DNA of 64,000 nucleotides from Oscillibacter valericigenes (GCF_021531915.1 NZ_JAFBIV010000007.1:44993-108992); one strand, 5' to 3'. Numbered from the stretch's first letter, positions 9,020 through 17,521 are shown. Notes: generated by a model from the sequence alone, not told the origin. Numbers and translations are program-made.

Positions 9020-10399
9020 TTATTCGGCGTCCTTCTCTGCCTCAGTCTCGGTGGTCTCCACCTCGGCCTCGGCGTCGGCCTTCTTCGTGGTCTTCTTGGT
9101 GGTCTTCTTGGCGGGAGCCTTCTTCACCACCACATTGGCGCTGTCCACCACAACAGCCACGGCCTTCTGGCTCACCAACTGGTCCTTGATCTGCTCGGCG
9201 GGCAGATACTTCTTGACCATCTCGATGTCCATGTTGTACTGCTCAGCCAGCTTCTTGTACTCAGCCTCGACTTCCTCGTCGGTGGCATCCAGATTCTCAG
9301 CCTTGATGATGGCGGCCACAGTCAGGTCCATCTTCACCTGACGCAGAGCGGGCTCCTTGGCGTCCTCCAGCAGCTTGGCCTCGTCCATGCCGGTGATCTG
9401 CATGTACTGCTCATAGGGGATGCCCTGCTGGGCGATCTGCATCTTGAAGTTGTCCAGGAACTGACGGCACTGGGTCTCCACCATGGCGTCGGGAATCTCG
9501 GCGGTGATGTTGGCGGCAGCCTGCTCCATGACGGCGTCCTCGAAGGCGCGGTCGGCGTCCTTCTGGCGCTCCTCGGTGATCTGCTTCTTCAGGTCGGCCT
9601 TCAGGTCCTTCAGGGTGTCGAACTCAGACACGTCCTTGGCGAACTCATCGTCCAGCTCGGGGACTTCCTTGGCCTTGACCTCGTTGACCTTGACCTTGAA
9701 CACGACAGCCTTGCCGGCCAGGTCGGCGTGGTAATCCTCGGGGAAGGTGATGTCCAGGTCCTTCTCCTCGCCGGCCTTCATGCCGACCACCTGCTCCTCA
9801 AAGCCGGGAACGAAGCTGTGGGAGCCCAGCTCCAGATTGTGTCCCTCGCCCTTGCCGCCGTCGAAAGGCACACCGTTCAGGAAGCCCTCGAAATCGATGA
9901 CAGCGGTGTCGCCCTCCTTGGCCTCGCGGTCCACGGACACCAGACGGGTGTTGCGGTCCTGCAGCAGTTTCAGACGCTCGTTGACGTCAGCAGCGCCCAC
10001 CTTCACCTCGTCCTTCTCAGCAGTCAGGCCCTTGTACTCGCCCAGGGTGACCTCGGGATACACGGGGGTGGTGGCGGTGAAGGTGAAGCCTTCCTTGGTG
10101 CACTCGCCCACCATCTCAACGGCGGGATAGCCCACGACCTGCAGCTCCTTCTCCTTCACAGCGGCCTCATAGGCCTCGGGGAATGCAATATTGATGGCCT
10201 CCTCGAAAAACACCTCTGCGCCGTACATGCCCTCGATGACCTTGCGGGGGGCCTTGCCGGGACGGAAGCCCGGGACATTGATCTTCTTGCGCATCTTCTG
10301 ATATGCCTTTTCGATGGCAGCCTCAAACTCGGCAGAACCGACCTCGATGGTCAGAACGACCTGGCTCTTTTCAATTTTTTCGCAGCTTTTCAAACTCAT
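9020..10399 (-). CDS. tig: Trigger factor (ribosome-associated chaperone) with Lys/Thr and acidic tail
   Basis: Trigger factor binds the ribosome exit site and folds nascent chains; its middle domain is an FKBP-type prolyl isomerase. The start MSLKSCEKIEKSQVVLT follows GGAGG by 10 bases and gives 459 residues. The ribosome-binding signature GFRPGKAPR is near residue 45, the PPIase domain GDTAVIDFEGFLNG near 150, and a long helical C-domain follows. The last ~35 residues are an unusual tail (KKAPAKKTTKKTTKKADAE then Glu/Thr-rich), not part of the core fold. The gene is upstream of clpP-clpX, the usual tig-clpP-clpX order. Confidence 0.96.
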   Translation of the reverse strand: MSLKSCEKIEKSQVVLTIEVGSAEFEAAIEKAYQKMRKKINVPGFRPGKAPRKVIEGMYGAEVFFEEAINIAFPEAYEAAVKEKELQVVGYPAVEMVGECTKEGFTFTATTPVYPEVTLGEYKGLTAEKDEVKVGAADVNERLKLLQDRNTRLVSVDREAKEGDTAVIDFEGFLNGVPFDGGKGEGHNLELGSHSFVPGFEEQVVGMKAGEEKDLDITFPEDYHADLAGKAVVFKVKVNEVKAKEVPELDDEFAKDVSEFDTLKDLKADLKKQITEERQKDADRAFEDAVMEQAAANITAEIPDAMVETQCRQFLDNFKMQIAQQGIPYEQYMQITGMDEAKLLEDAKEPALRQVKMDLTVAAIIKAENLDATDEEVEAEYKKLAEQYNMDIEMVKKYLPAEQIKDQLVSQKAVAVVVDSANVVVKKAPAKKTTKKTTKKADAEAEVETTETEAEKDAE

Positions 10400-10438
10400 T
10401 TTGTTTATTCCTCCGTTCATCATTGGCTACACGCCGAT

Positions 10439-10497
10439 GCGAATAGATATTTTAACAGAAAAATCTTGAAAAATCCAGTCTTTTTTCTGTTATTCGC
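10439..10497. promoter_or_regulatory. Bulged inverted repeat in tig upstream region
   Basis: Outer arms GCGAATA (10439-10445)/TATTCGC (10491-10497) and inner arms AACAGAAAAA (10454-10463)/TTTTTCTGTT (10482-10491) form one bulged hairpin. It overlaps the last codons of the phosphoesterase gene and the tig leader. It could be that gene's terminator (minus strand, T-rich 3' arm) or an operator. Confidence 0.4.
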
Positions 10498-11176
10498 AAA
10501 TTTTTTTTGGGACAAATCCCAGATAGTCGGCGGAAATCAGGGAAAATTCCGTTTCTCCCCGCTTTCCCTCCAGCCTGCGGCGGATGGTGGGGCCGTGGAG
10601 GTGGCCGTAGCAGCACTGCTCCACATGGTATTTCGCCAAAACCGTCAAAATCTCCGGGCACTGATAGCCCTGGTAGATAGGCGGATAGTGGAGGAAGCAC
10701 AGGATGGGCTTCTCCCCCGCCGCCTGCAGGCTGGTCTCCAGCCGCCCGATCTCCCGGGCCAACACCTTGGCGTTGTGGGGCTTCTGCTCCTCCTCCAAAA
10801 ACCAGCCCCGGGTGCCGCAGAGGGCATAGTCCCCGTAAAAGGCGCAGTTGTTGTGGAGCAGGTCCAGGCTGCGGAGGTCCTTTTCCTCACAGAACCGCCG
10901 AAACTTGGCGGCGGTGGTCCACCAGTAGTCGTGGTTGCCCTTGAGGAGATACTTTTTCCCGGGGAACCGGTCTAGGAAGCGGAAGTCCGCCTCCGCCTCC
11001 GCCAGGTTCATGCCCCAGGAGGTGTCTCCTGCCAGAATCAGGGTATCGTCCTCCGTTAGGACCTCCAGGGCCTCCTCGATGCGGGCGTGGTAGTTCTCCC
11101 AGGCGGGGCCGAACACCTCCATGGATTTGTTCACCGACAGGGAGAGGTGCAGGTCCCCGATGGCATAGAGGGCCAT
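10490..11176 (-). CDS. Calcineurin-like metallophosphoesterase
   Basis: This 228-residue protein has the full metal-binding set of the calcineurin-like superfamily: GDLHLS at residue 7, GDTSWGMN near 51, GNHDYWW near 79 and GHLHGPT near 199. It has no signal peptide or membrane segment, so it acts in the cytoplasm. The substrate is unknown; homologues are annotated only as predicted phosphohydrolases. It lies between a small membrane protein gene and tig, all on the minus strand, and its stop codon falls inside the inverted repeat at 10439-10497. Confidence 0.85.
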   Translation of the reverse strand: MALYAIGDLHLSLSVNKSMEVFGPAWENYHARIEEALEVLTEDDTLILAGDTSWGMNLAEAEADFRFLDRFPGKKYLLKGNHDYWWTTAAKFRRFCEEKDLRSLDLLHNNCAFYGDYALCGTRGWFLEEEQKPHNAKVLAREIGRLETSLQAAGEKPILCFLHYPPIYQGYQCPEILTVLAKYHVEQCCYGHLHGPTIRRRLEGKRGETEFSLISADYLGFVPKKICE

Positions 11177-11195
11177 AAACGCCCCTCCCTTCTAT

Positions 11196-11513
11196 TTATT
11201 CTTTGTATGCGTCCTCTTCGTCATCAAAAACGAAAGGCTTGCCGCATTTGACGCAGAATTGTTCGTGGATCTCACTGGCTTTCCAGTAGGGCCGCGCCAG
11301 GCCCTTGCCACAACATGGACACTTCAAAAAGACACACCGCACGACGAGCATAGCAATCAGTCCCACCGTTGCGCCAGTCACTCCCAGGATACCCCAGACA
11401 GGGGAACCCGTATCCAACACATCATACATCAATACAGGCAGCGCAGCAAACGCAATAGATATGACCATCAGGATCGTCACCGCTCTGGCCCATTTCCTCT
11501 TCAGCGTTTTCAT
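11196..11513 (-). CDS. Small two-helix membrane protein with a C-terminal zinc-ribbon-like motif
   Basis: I do not recognise this 105-residue protein. It has two hydrophobic segments (about 12-30 and 39-58) and then two CxxC pairs, CPCCGKG and CVKCGKP, about 22 residues apart, which could bind zinc. The sequence ends acidic (FVFDDEEDAYKE). The ATG lies five bases past the thrC stop; a GTG two codons earlier would overlap that stop by a base. Start choice is uncertain because no clear Shine-Dalgarno precedes either. Confidence 0.65.
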   Translation of the reverse strand: MKTLKRKWARAVTILMVISIAFAALPVLMYDVLDTGSPVWGILGVTGATVGLIAMLVVRCVFLKCPCCGKGLARPYWKASEIHEQFCVKCGKPFVFDDEEDAYKE

Positions 11514-11518
11514 GACCA

Positions 11519-13009
11519 CTATTTTTTCAGGAAGTCCAGCACCACGTTGTCCATGTTCTGCTTCTCGGCGGTCATGTCGAACCGCTGCGCCTTGCCCTTC
11601 AGAGCGGCCAGACGGCGGGGCACGGTGACGCCGGACACCGCGTTCAGCTGGTCCAGCAGCTCCACGCCGTCGCCTACCGGGGTCTCCCCGATGGCAGTCA
11701 GCACATGGTTGCAGAACTTATAGGGAGAGGCAGTGGACACGAACACCGTCACGGTCTCGTCGCCGGTGGCCTTGCGGTACTGCTCCATAACGTTGGCCGC
11801 CACAGCGGTGTGGGTGTCGATCAGGTAGCCCTTGTTCTTGTAGTAGTCCGCGATGGTGGCGGCGGTGCCGGCCTCGTCGCAGAAGCCGCCCCAGTACTGC
11901 TCCTTCACCGCCGTCTTAATGGCGTCGGAGACCTCATACTTTCCGTCCTTGCTGAGAGCCGCCATGTAGCCCTTCACCTCTTCGTCATTCTCGCCGGAGA
12001 GGTCGAACAGCAGCCGCTCCAGGTTGCTGGACACCAAAATGTCCATGGAGGGGCTCATGGTGGTGTGGAAGGGCCGGTTCCGGTCATAGACGCCGGTGCG
12101 CAGGAAGTCCGTCAGCACGTCGTTGCGGTTGCTGGCGCAGATGAGCTTGCCCACGGGCAGGCCCATACGCTTTGCATAATAGGCCGCCAGGATGTCGCCG
12201 AAGTTGCCGGTGGGGACACAGAAGTTCACCTTGTCGCCCATCTTGATCCCGCCGTCCCGGACCAGGTCGCAGTAGGCGGAGATGTAGTACACCACCTGAG
12301 GCAGAATGCGGCCCCAGTTGATGGAGTTGGCGGAGGACAGGAAGAAGCCCCGGTCCGCCAGGGTGGCCCGCATCTGCTCGTCGGAGAAAATGCGCTTCAC
12401 GCCGGCCTGGGCGTCGTCGAAGTTGCCCACCACGGCACAGACACCCACGTTGGCACCGTCCTGGGTGACCATCTGGGTCTCCTGGACCTTGGACACGCCG
12501 TCCTTGGGATAGAACACCATAATACGGGTCTGGGGCACGTCGGCAAAGCCCTCCATGGCGGCCTTGCCGGTGTCGCCGGAGGTGGCCACCAGGATGCAGA
12601 CGGTCTTGTCCTCCCCGGTCTTGCGGAGGGCGGCGGACAGCAGCTGGGGCAGCATCTGCAGCGCCATATCCTTGAAAGCGCTGGTGGGGCCGTGCCACAG
12701 CTCCAGGCAGTGGGTGGCATCATCCACCTTGCGGACGGGCGCCACGGCGTCGGTATCAAACTTGTCGGGGCCGTAGGCGTTTTCCGCGAAGCCCAGCAGC
12801 TCCTCATAGGTGTAATCGGTCAGGTACAGGCCCATGACCCTGGCGGCCCGCTCCTGATAGCGGGCGTTCACCAGTTCTGTCAGAAAGGCCTCGTCGATCT
12901 GGGGGATGGTCTCCGGCGTCAGCAGGCCGCCGTCCCGGCTCAGACCCATCTTGATAGCCTCCGCGGATTCCATGCGGACGGCCTTGTCCCGTGTGCTGTA
13001 ATACTTCAT
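11519..13009 (-). CDS. thrC: Threonine synthase
   Basis: This PLP enzyme converts O-phosphohomoserine to threonine. At 496 residues it is the long type, starting MKYYSTRDKAVRMESAEAI. The PLP lysine is in PTSAFKDMALQML, the phosphate-binding loop is VATSGDTGKAA, and the conserved PTGNFGDILAAYYAKRMG follows. The start has a GAGGAAATAAC ribosome binding region. A second, quite different threonine-synthase-like gene lies at 22515-23756; this one is the better candidate for the biosynthetic enzyme. Confidence 0.95.
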   Translation of the reverse strand: MKYYSTRDKAVRMESAEAIKMGLSRDGGLLTPETIPQIDEAFLTELVNARYQERAARVMGLYLTDYTYEELLGFAENAYGPDKFDTDAVAPVRKVDDATHCLELWHGPTSAFKDMALQMLPQLLSAALRKTGEDKTVCILVATSGDTGKAAMEGFADVPQTRIMVFYPKDGVSKVQETQMVTQDGANVGVCAVVGNFDDAQAGVKRIFSDEQMRATLADRGFFLSSANSINWGRILPQVVYYISAYCDLVRDGGIKMGDKVNFCVPTGNFGDILAAYYAKRMGLPVGKLICASNRNDVLTDFLRTGVYDRNRPFHTTMSPSMDILVSSNLERLLFDLSGENDEEVKGYMAALSKDGKYEVSDAIKTAVKEQYWGGFCDEAGTAATIADYYKNKGYLIDTHTAVAANVMEQYRKATGDETVTVFVSTASPYKFCNHVLTAIGETPVGDGVELLDQLNAVSGVTVPRRLAALKGKAQRFDMTAEKQNMDNVVLDFLKK

Positions 13010-13067
13010 TGTTATTTCCTCGCTTTCCTATGTAGGGCGTGACCACCGGGCACGCCGTCCACTTCTG

Positions 13068-13427
13068 TTATTCAAAGGCGTTCTCCAGGTATTCCATCCG
13101 GAGGGCGCCGTCGTTTTCCGCGTAGACCTCCGCCACATCGAACCGGGCGGGGGCATCGATGTCATGGGAGCTAAGATAAGCGGCGGCGGCAGTCCGCAGC
13201 CGTTCCTGCTTCCGGGCATCCACGAACTCCCGGGGTAACCCGATGGCCCCGGTGCTCCGCAGCTTGACCTCCACAAAGCAGACGGTGCCCCGCCTGTCCC
13301 GTGCCACCAGGTCCAGCTCTCCGAACCGGCAGCGCCACTGACTGGCAAGGAGGGTATAGCCCTTCTTCCGCAAATAGCGGGCCACCTCCGCCTCACCCCG
13401 GTTTCCAGTACTTCTGGTGGTACTCAT
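13068..13427 (-). CDS. YraN family protein (predicted endonuclease fold)
   Basis: UPF0102/YraN proteins share the Holliday-junction-resolvase-like nuclease fold. The 119-residue protein starts MSTTRSTGNRGEAEVA and shows the conserved E (GEAEVA), GELDLVARD and VEVKLRS acidic/Lys motif set. The ATG overlaps the rnhB stop as ATGA, so the two are coupled. The rnhB-yraN order is widespread in bacteria. The exact cellular role is unknown; DNA repair or competence functions have been proposed for the family. Confidence 0.9.
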   Translation of the reverse strand: MSTTRSTGNRGEAEVARYLRKKGYTLLASQWRCRFGELDLVARDRRGTVCFVEVKLRSTGAIGLPREFVDARKQERLRTAAAAYLSSHDIDAPARFDVAEVYAENDGALRMEYLENAFE

Positions 13428-14047
13428 GGCCGCCGTGCCTCCCACTTTTTCAGGAAGGTGACCCGGTGGGCCGGGCAGGGACCATATTGGTCCAGCATTT
13501 CGTAATGTAATTTGGTGCCGTAGCCCTTGTGTTTGGCGAATTGATACTGAGGATACAGGGCGTCCAGCTCCGTGGACACATATCGGTCCCGGCTGACCTT
13601 CGCCAAAATAGACGCCGCCGCGATGGAGGCGCTTTTCCCGTCGCCGCCCACGATGGTAACGTGGGGCGTCGTGACGACATGGATGCTGCCGTGGTCCCGG
13701 TTGCCGTCGATGAGAGCCAGGTCCGGTTTGACCGTCAGGCCGTCAATAGCCCGCTGCATGGCCAGCATCCGGGCGTTGAGGATATCCATTTCATCGATCT
13801 CCGTTGCTTCCACCCGGGCGATGCTGTACGCCACCGCCTGGGCGGTGATGATGTCGAACAGGGCCTCCCGCTTCTTCTCCGTCAGTTTCTTGGAGTCGTT
13901 GAGGCCGGGGATGTCCAGTTCCCGTGGCAGGATGACAGCAGCGGCATACACCGGCCCCGCCAAGGGCCCCGCCCCCGCCTCGTCCACGCCGCAAATAGTC
14001 TGAACGCCGCTGTTCCATTGTTCCCGCTCGTATGTCCAAAGGTCCAT
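13424..14047 (-). CDS. rnhB: Ribonuclease HII
   Basis: RNase HII cleaves RNA in RNA/DNA hybrids and removes misincorporated ribonucleotides. The 207-residue protein has the acidic metal-binding residues in CGVDEAGAGPLAGPVYAAAV near residue 20, ALIDGN near 115, and the later Asp in SRDRY. The Gly-rich substrate loop is present. It lies directly downstream of a small membrane protein gene (zero-base spacing) and overlaps yraN. Confidence 0.97.
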   Translation of the reverse strand: MDLWTYEREQWNSGVQTICGVDEAGAGPLAGPVYAAAVILPRELDIPGLNDSKKLTEKKREALFDIITAQAVAYSIARVEATEIDEMDILNARMLAMQRAIDGLTVKPDLALIDGNRDHGSIHVVTTPHVTIVGGDGKSASIAAASILAKVSRDRYVSTELDALYPQYQFAKHKGYGTKLHYEMLDQYGPCPAHRVTFLKKWEARRP

Positions 14048-14587
14048 TTATCTTACCTCAAATTCCACAGTCAGATCCGCAAGAGCACCCTTCATATGCT
14101 CGCAGTCCGGTATGACGATCCGATACCGCCCCGCCCGCAGAGGCGTTGGATAATCGTGAGCAATGTCACAATGCAGCGTGATCTCACCGCCGTTCCAGTT
14201 CACGATGTCGGTTTTCGGAGTACCACCGGTGTCGCTCCACTGGGGGCTTTTCACCACAGGGCGCATTCGATGCCAGGCTCCATCCTTCCAATACTCAAGT
14301 TCGTAAGCAAAACTTGACTGTCGTGAGGACAGCCACACTACACCGTCCGGCGCGTCATTGCGGAAATACAGGAGAATGGTATTCACATCTGTGGAATACA
14401 CCTCCTGCTCCGCTGTAAACGTCATATACTCCCATTCATAAAGATCATTCACCATCTCATGGGGTGATACACCGCCTACCGGACTGCGGAACCGGAAATA
14501 CAGCAGCACCGCCGCCATGATGGCAAAGACAGCCAGGATACCTCCAAGCACCTGCTTGGAATACCGCGTCAGGATACCAGGACCCAT
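14048..14587 (-). CDS. Membrane-anchored hypothetical protein, probable Ig-like extracellular domain
   Basis: The function is unknown. The 179-residue protein has a short cytoplasmic start, one hydrophobic segment at about 14-31 (GGILAVFAIMAAVLLYF), and a beta-rich outer part. Its pattern (TFTAEQEVYSTDVNTILLYFRND ... RYRIVI) resembles the bacterial Ig-like repeats found in many Firmicute lipoproteins; that is an inference from pattern only. It has AAAGGAGG eight bases before its ATG. It sits between a small zinc-ribbon protein and rnhB and is probably co-transcribed with both. Confidence 0.6.
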   Translation of the reverse strand: MGPGILTRYSKQVLGGILAVFAIMAAVLLYFRFRSPVGGVSPHEMVNDLYEWEYMTFTAEQEVYSTDVNTILLYFRNDAPDGVVWLSSRQSSFAYELEYWKDGAWHRMRPVVKSPQWSDTGGTPKTDIVNWNGGEITLHCDIAHDYPTPLRAGRYRIVIPDCEHMKGALADLTVEFEVR

Positions 14588-14599
14588 GAGCCGCCTCCT

Positions 14600-14842
14600 T
14601 TAATATTCCACCACAATTTTCCGGCACTCTCTGCAAATATAAGCCGAGAGCGTTCCGTCACTTTCCAAAAGGCCCAGGTTATTGGGGCCGTCCAAAACGA
14701 TCCCACCCTGCTTTTCAATTCCCCGTTTTGTCACCACGCGGGGCAGATGCTGAACGCCGGGCGGCAGGAAATGAATACCGGCCTGCGGCGCATATGCGAT
14801 TTTCCCAGCTTTCATCTCTTTTCCGCAGACAGGGCAGTTCAT
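14600..14842 (-). CDS. Small zinc-ribbon protein of the PF20097 type
   Basis: This 80-residue protein begins MNCPVCGKEMKAGKI and ends with YICRECRKIVVEY, so two CxxC pairs flank a beta-rich core containing an LLESDGTLSAYIC stretch. This layout matches the small PF20097 family common in Clostridia, whose function is unknown. It lies 12 bp downstream of rbgA and just upstream of the Ig-like membrane protein, each with a strong AAGGAG site, so these form one operon. Confidence 0.75.
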   Translation of the reverse strand: MNCPVCGKEMKAGKIAYAPQAGIHFLPPGVQHLPRVVTKRGIEKQGGIVLDGPNNLGLLESDGTLSAYICRECRKIVVEY

Positions 14843-14854
14843 AAATATCTCTCC

Positions 14855-15727
14855 TTACTCCGGCAGCTCCAGTGTAAAGCGTCCCAGCTTGCCAGCCCGA
14901 AACTCGTCCAGCAGGATCTTCGCCATGCGCTCCGTGTCCACATCCCCGCCGGAAATCAGGAATCCCCGCTTCCAGCCCGCTGCCTCCAAGAGGCGGTAAC
15001 CGTAGGCGACATCATTTTCTTCCGTCTCCCGCTCCGGCAGGGCAGCCAGTTTATAGCCTGTTTTCAGAGCGTCCGGGTACTGTTCTCCCAGGTAGGCCAT
15101 CAAGTGGCAGCCCAGGGTCTCGGTGTCCAGGATATCGTCCTTCACCGCGCCGGTATAGGCCAGGTTCAGACCAACGCTCTGGTCCTCGAACTTGGGCCAC
15201 AGGATGCCAGGGGTGTCCAGCAGTTCCAGGCCGCGGTCAATGGGCACCCACTGCTTGGAGCGGGTGACGCCGGGGCGGTCCTCGGTCTTGGCGGTCTTGC
15301 GGCCCGCCACCTTATTGATAAAGGTGGACTTGCCCACATTTGGGATTCCTAAAATCATCACCCGGACCACCCGGCCCGCCATACCTTTTTCAGCGTAGGC
15401 CTTCAGCTTGTCCGCCAGCAGCTCCCGGACGGCTCCGGCAAACTTTGCCGTTCCCTGTCCGCCCTTGGCGTCAGATTCCAGCACGGCATAGCCCTTGGCC
15501 CGGAAATACGCCGCCCACTGCTTCGTGGCCTCCGGGTCCGCCTGGTCCACCCGGTTCAGCACCACCAGCCGGGGCTTCCCCGCCGTCAGCTCGTCCACGT
15601 CCGGGTTCCGGCTGGACACCGGGATGCGGGCGTCCAGGATCTCACACACGGCGTCCACATTCTTGATTTGATCGGCGATCATCCGCCGGGTTTTGGTCAT
15701 ATGACCGGGATACCATTGAATATTCAT
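14855..15727 (-). CDS. rbgA: Ribosome biogenesis GTPase RbgA/YlqF
   Basis: RbgA is a circularly permuted GTPase required for late 50S assembly. The order G4 (NRVDQAD) before G1 (GIPNVGKST) and G3 (DTPGIL) is visible. The start MNIQWYPGHMTKTRRM is the conserved N-terminus; an in-frame upstream ATG is less likely because it lacks the family sequence. Length is 290 residues, normal. It follows lepB after a 137-nt hairpin-rich spacer. In many Firmicutes the order is rplS-lepB-rbgA-rnhB, which is retained here. Confidence 0.95.
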   Translation of the reverse strand: MNIQWYPGHMTKTRRMIADQIKNVDAVCEILDARIPVSSRNPDVDELTAGKPRLVVLNRVDQADPEATKQWAAYFRAKGYAVLESDAKGGQGTAKFAGAVRELLADKLKAYAEKGMAGRVVRVMILGIPNVGKSTFINKVAGRKTAKTEDRPGVTRSKQWVPIDRGLELLDTPGILWPKFEDQSVGLNLAYTGAVKDDILDTETLGCHLMAYLGEQYPDALKTGYKLAALPERETEENDVAYGYRLLEAAGWKRGFLISGGDVDTERMAKILLDEFRAGKLGRFTLELPE

Positions 15728-15730
15728 ACC

Positions 15731-15874
15731 AATCCCCCATTGCGCCGCGATGCGCAGCACATGTAAAGATGAATTGTTCCCCCGGCGAAATGGGGGATTC
15801 CGCCATCATCGCCGGTTGCCCGTCAGGGCGAGGCGATGGGCGATCTGAATGATCGTATGATGCTTCACACGATC
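15731..15874. repeat. Hairpin-rich intergenic element between lepB and rbgA
   Basis: Several inverted repeats follow each other: 11-bp arms 15731-15741/15789-15799; GCGC arms at 15742-15755; CATCGCC/GGCGATG arms 15807-15813/15832-15838 with an inner GCCC/GGGC hairpin at 15818-15829; and GATCGT/ACGATC 15851-15856/15869-15874, which includes the lepB stop. The layout resembles the hairpin arrays at 28945-29081 and 40839-41075. Confidence 0.5.
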
Positions 15875-16449
15875 ACTCCAATCCGTTTGAAGCTGCGCTC
15901 CCCGGTATAGGCGTCCGGACCGGGGAAGGCCAGGAACACCGCCTTGCCGATGACATAGCGGCAGTCCACCGTGCCCAGCCGGGAATCCCGGCTGTCACTG
16001 GAGTGGTTCCGGTTGTCGCCCATGACAAAGATGCTGCCCTCGGGCACCGTCAGCGGAAACTCGGTCCCCTCCTCCAGCAAGGTCAGTTCATTGATATAGT
16101 CCTCCTTCAGCAGCAGGCCATCCACATAGACGCTGCCGGAGGAAAAGTCGATGTCCACGGTCTGCCCCTCGGTGGCGATGACCCGCTTCACAATGGGCTC
16201 CTCCAAAAAGGCATTTTTCCGCAGAACCACGATATCGCCGTATTTGTAATCATCATACAGCATGGAATTCAGCACCAGCAGGCGGTCCCCATCCTGGAGG
16301 GTGGGCACCATGGAGTGACCGTCCACGCCAATGAGGCGGATCACAAAGGTGAACAACACCACCACGGCCAGCACGGAGCAGACCAGTGCCTGGACCCACT
16401 CATAGAAGTCTTTCCCGTTTTCCCGCTGTTTTTTCTCGTTCTCTTCCAT
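15865..16449 (-). CDS. lepB: Type I signal peptidase (second of a tandem pair)
   Basis: Signal peptidase I cleaves signal peptides from exported proteins at the outer face of the membrane. The start MEENEKKQRENGKDFYEW follows AAGGAG and gives 194 residues. A single N-terminal membrane anchor lies at about 23-45. The catalytic Ser is in VDGHSMVPTLQDGD and the general-base Lys in VKRVIATEGQ; box E GDNRNHSSDSR is intact. It is 11 bp downstream of a paralogue of identical length. Confidence 0.95.
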   Translation of the reverse strand: MEENEKKQRENGKDFYEWVQALVCSVLAVVVLFTFVIRLIGVDGHSMVPTLQDGDRLLVLNSMLYDDYKYGDIVVLRKNAFLEEPIVKRVIATEGQTVDIDFSSGSVYVDGLLLKEDYINELTLLEEGTEFPLTVPEGSIFVMGDNRNHSSDSRDSRLGTVDCRYVIGKAVFLAFPGPDAYTGERSFKRIGVIV

Positions 16450-16460
16450 CTTGTTCTCCT

Positions 16461-17045
16461 TTATTGCAGAGAGCCCACGCGGCTCCACTCCCGTGCGACC
16501 TGGTCCGCCGTCACACCGGGAACCAACAGAAAAACGGCCTTTCCCGTGACCATGCGGATGTCGATGGGACCCAGATCCTTATGGCGGCTGTCACTGCTGT
16601 TGTTGCGGTTGTCACCCAGCACAAAAATGTGTCCCTCCGGGACGGTAATGGGAAAATCCAAACCCTCGGATGTCCAGGTGGGCTCCCGGATGTAATCCTC
16701 CTCCAGCGCTTCTCCGTCCACATAGACGATGCCGGCATCAAAGTCGATGTCCACTGTCTGGCCTTCCAGGGCGATGACCCGCTTCACAAGGGGCTTGCCG
16801 TCCCGGAAGCTGGCCTTTCGCAGAACCACGATGTCCCCCGGCTGATAGCCCCCGCAGAGGTGGTCATTCAGGATCAGGAGCAAGTCGCCGTTCTGCAGAG
16901 TCTCCCGCATGGACTGGCCGTCTACCCAGAATCCACGGACCGCGAAAGTAAATACCAGCACCACGGCCAAAACAGAACAGACCAGGGTCTGGACCCATTC
17001 ATAGGCCCCGCGCCCGCGCTGCTCCGCTCGCTTTTCTGCCGTCAT
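16461..17045 (-). CDS. lepB: Type I signal peptidase (first of a tandem pair)
   Basis: This has the same function and layout as its downstream neighbour: 194 residues, N-terminal anchor at about 25-43, catalytic Ser in VDGQSMRETLQNGD, Lys in VKRVIALEGQ and box E GDNRNNSSDSR. The start MTAEKRAEQRGRGAYEW follows GGAGGG. The two proteins agree closely through the catalytic core and differ most at the termini and in the substrate-proximal region, which points to tandem duplication and possible division of substrates. It lies downstream of rplS beyond a terminator. Confidence 0.95.
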   Translation of the reverse strand: MTAEKRAEQRGRGAYEWVQTLVCSVLAVVLVFTFAVRGFWVDGQSMRETLQNGDLLLILNDHLCGGYQPGDIVVLRKASFRDGKPLVKRVIALEGQTVDIDFDAGIVYVDGEALEEDYIREPTWTSEGLDFPITVPEGHIFVLGDNRNNSSDSRHKDLGPIDIRMVTGKAVFLLVPGVTADQVAREWSRVGSLQ

Positions 17046-17143
17046 CGCCGATCCCTCCACAGCCAATAGGTTTCCACTATAATCTAAAGTAGTATAACAA
17101 AAAAATCCCCGGACCACAAGGGCACAGGGGAATTTTCTGCAAC

Positions 17144-17172
17144 AAAAAAGAGAGGCTTGCGCCTCTCTTTTT
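17144..17172 (-). terminator. rplS terminator
   Basis: GAGAGGC/GCCTCTC stem (17150-17156/17161-17167) with loop TTGC, flanked by A-run and T-run on either side. It lies 8 bp past the rplS stop on the minus strand. Confidence 0.85.
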
Positions 17173-17179
17173 GTCTCTC

Positions 17180-17521
17180 TTAGAGCTTCTCCTTGACCTT
17201 GGCGCCCTTGCCGACGCGGCCGCGCAGATAGTACAGCTTGGCACGACGGACCTTACCGTTGCGGACGACCTCAATGTGGTCGATGGAGGGAGAATGAACG
17301 GGGAACACTTTCTCCACGCCGACGCCGTAGGAGATACGACGGACGGTGATGGTCTCCTCGATGCCGCCGTGCTTCTTGGCAATGACGGTGCCCTCGAAGA
17401 CCTGGATACGCTCACGGGAGCCTTCCTTGACCTTCACGTGGACACGGACGGTGTCACCGATCTTGACGTTGGTTACCTCGTTCTGCAGGGTTTCCTTGTT
17501 GAGTTCCTTGATGAGATCCAT
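17180..17521 (-). CDS. rplS: Ribosomal protein bL19
   Basis: bL19 sits at the 30S-50S interface. The 113-residue protein starts [16 protein letters not shown] and contains [29 protein letters not shown] and the C-terminal [19 protein letters not shown] stretch. Its length is normal. It is a monocistronic unit with its own promoter (17623-17651) and terminator. The ~100-nt leader could carry an L19-type autoregulatory structure, but I could not confirm a fold. Confidence 0.98.
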   Translation of the reverse strand: MDLIKELNKETLQNEVTNVKIGDTVRVHVKVKEGSRERIQVFEGTVIAKKHGGIEETITVRRISYGVGVEKVFPVHSPSIDHIEVVRNGKVRRAKLYYLRGRVGKGAKVKEKL

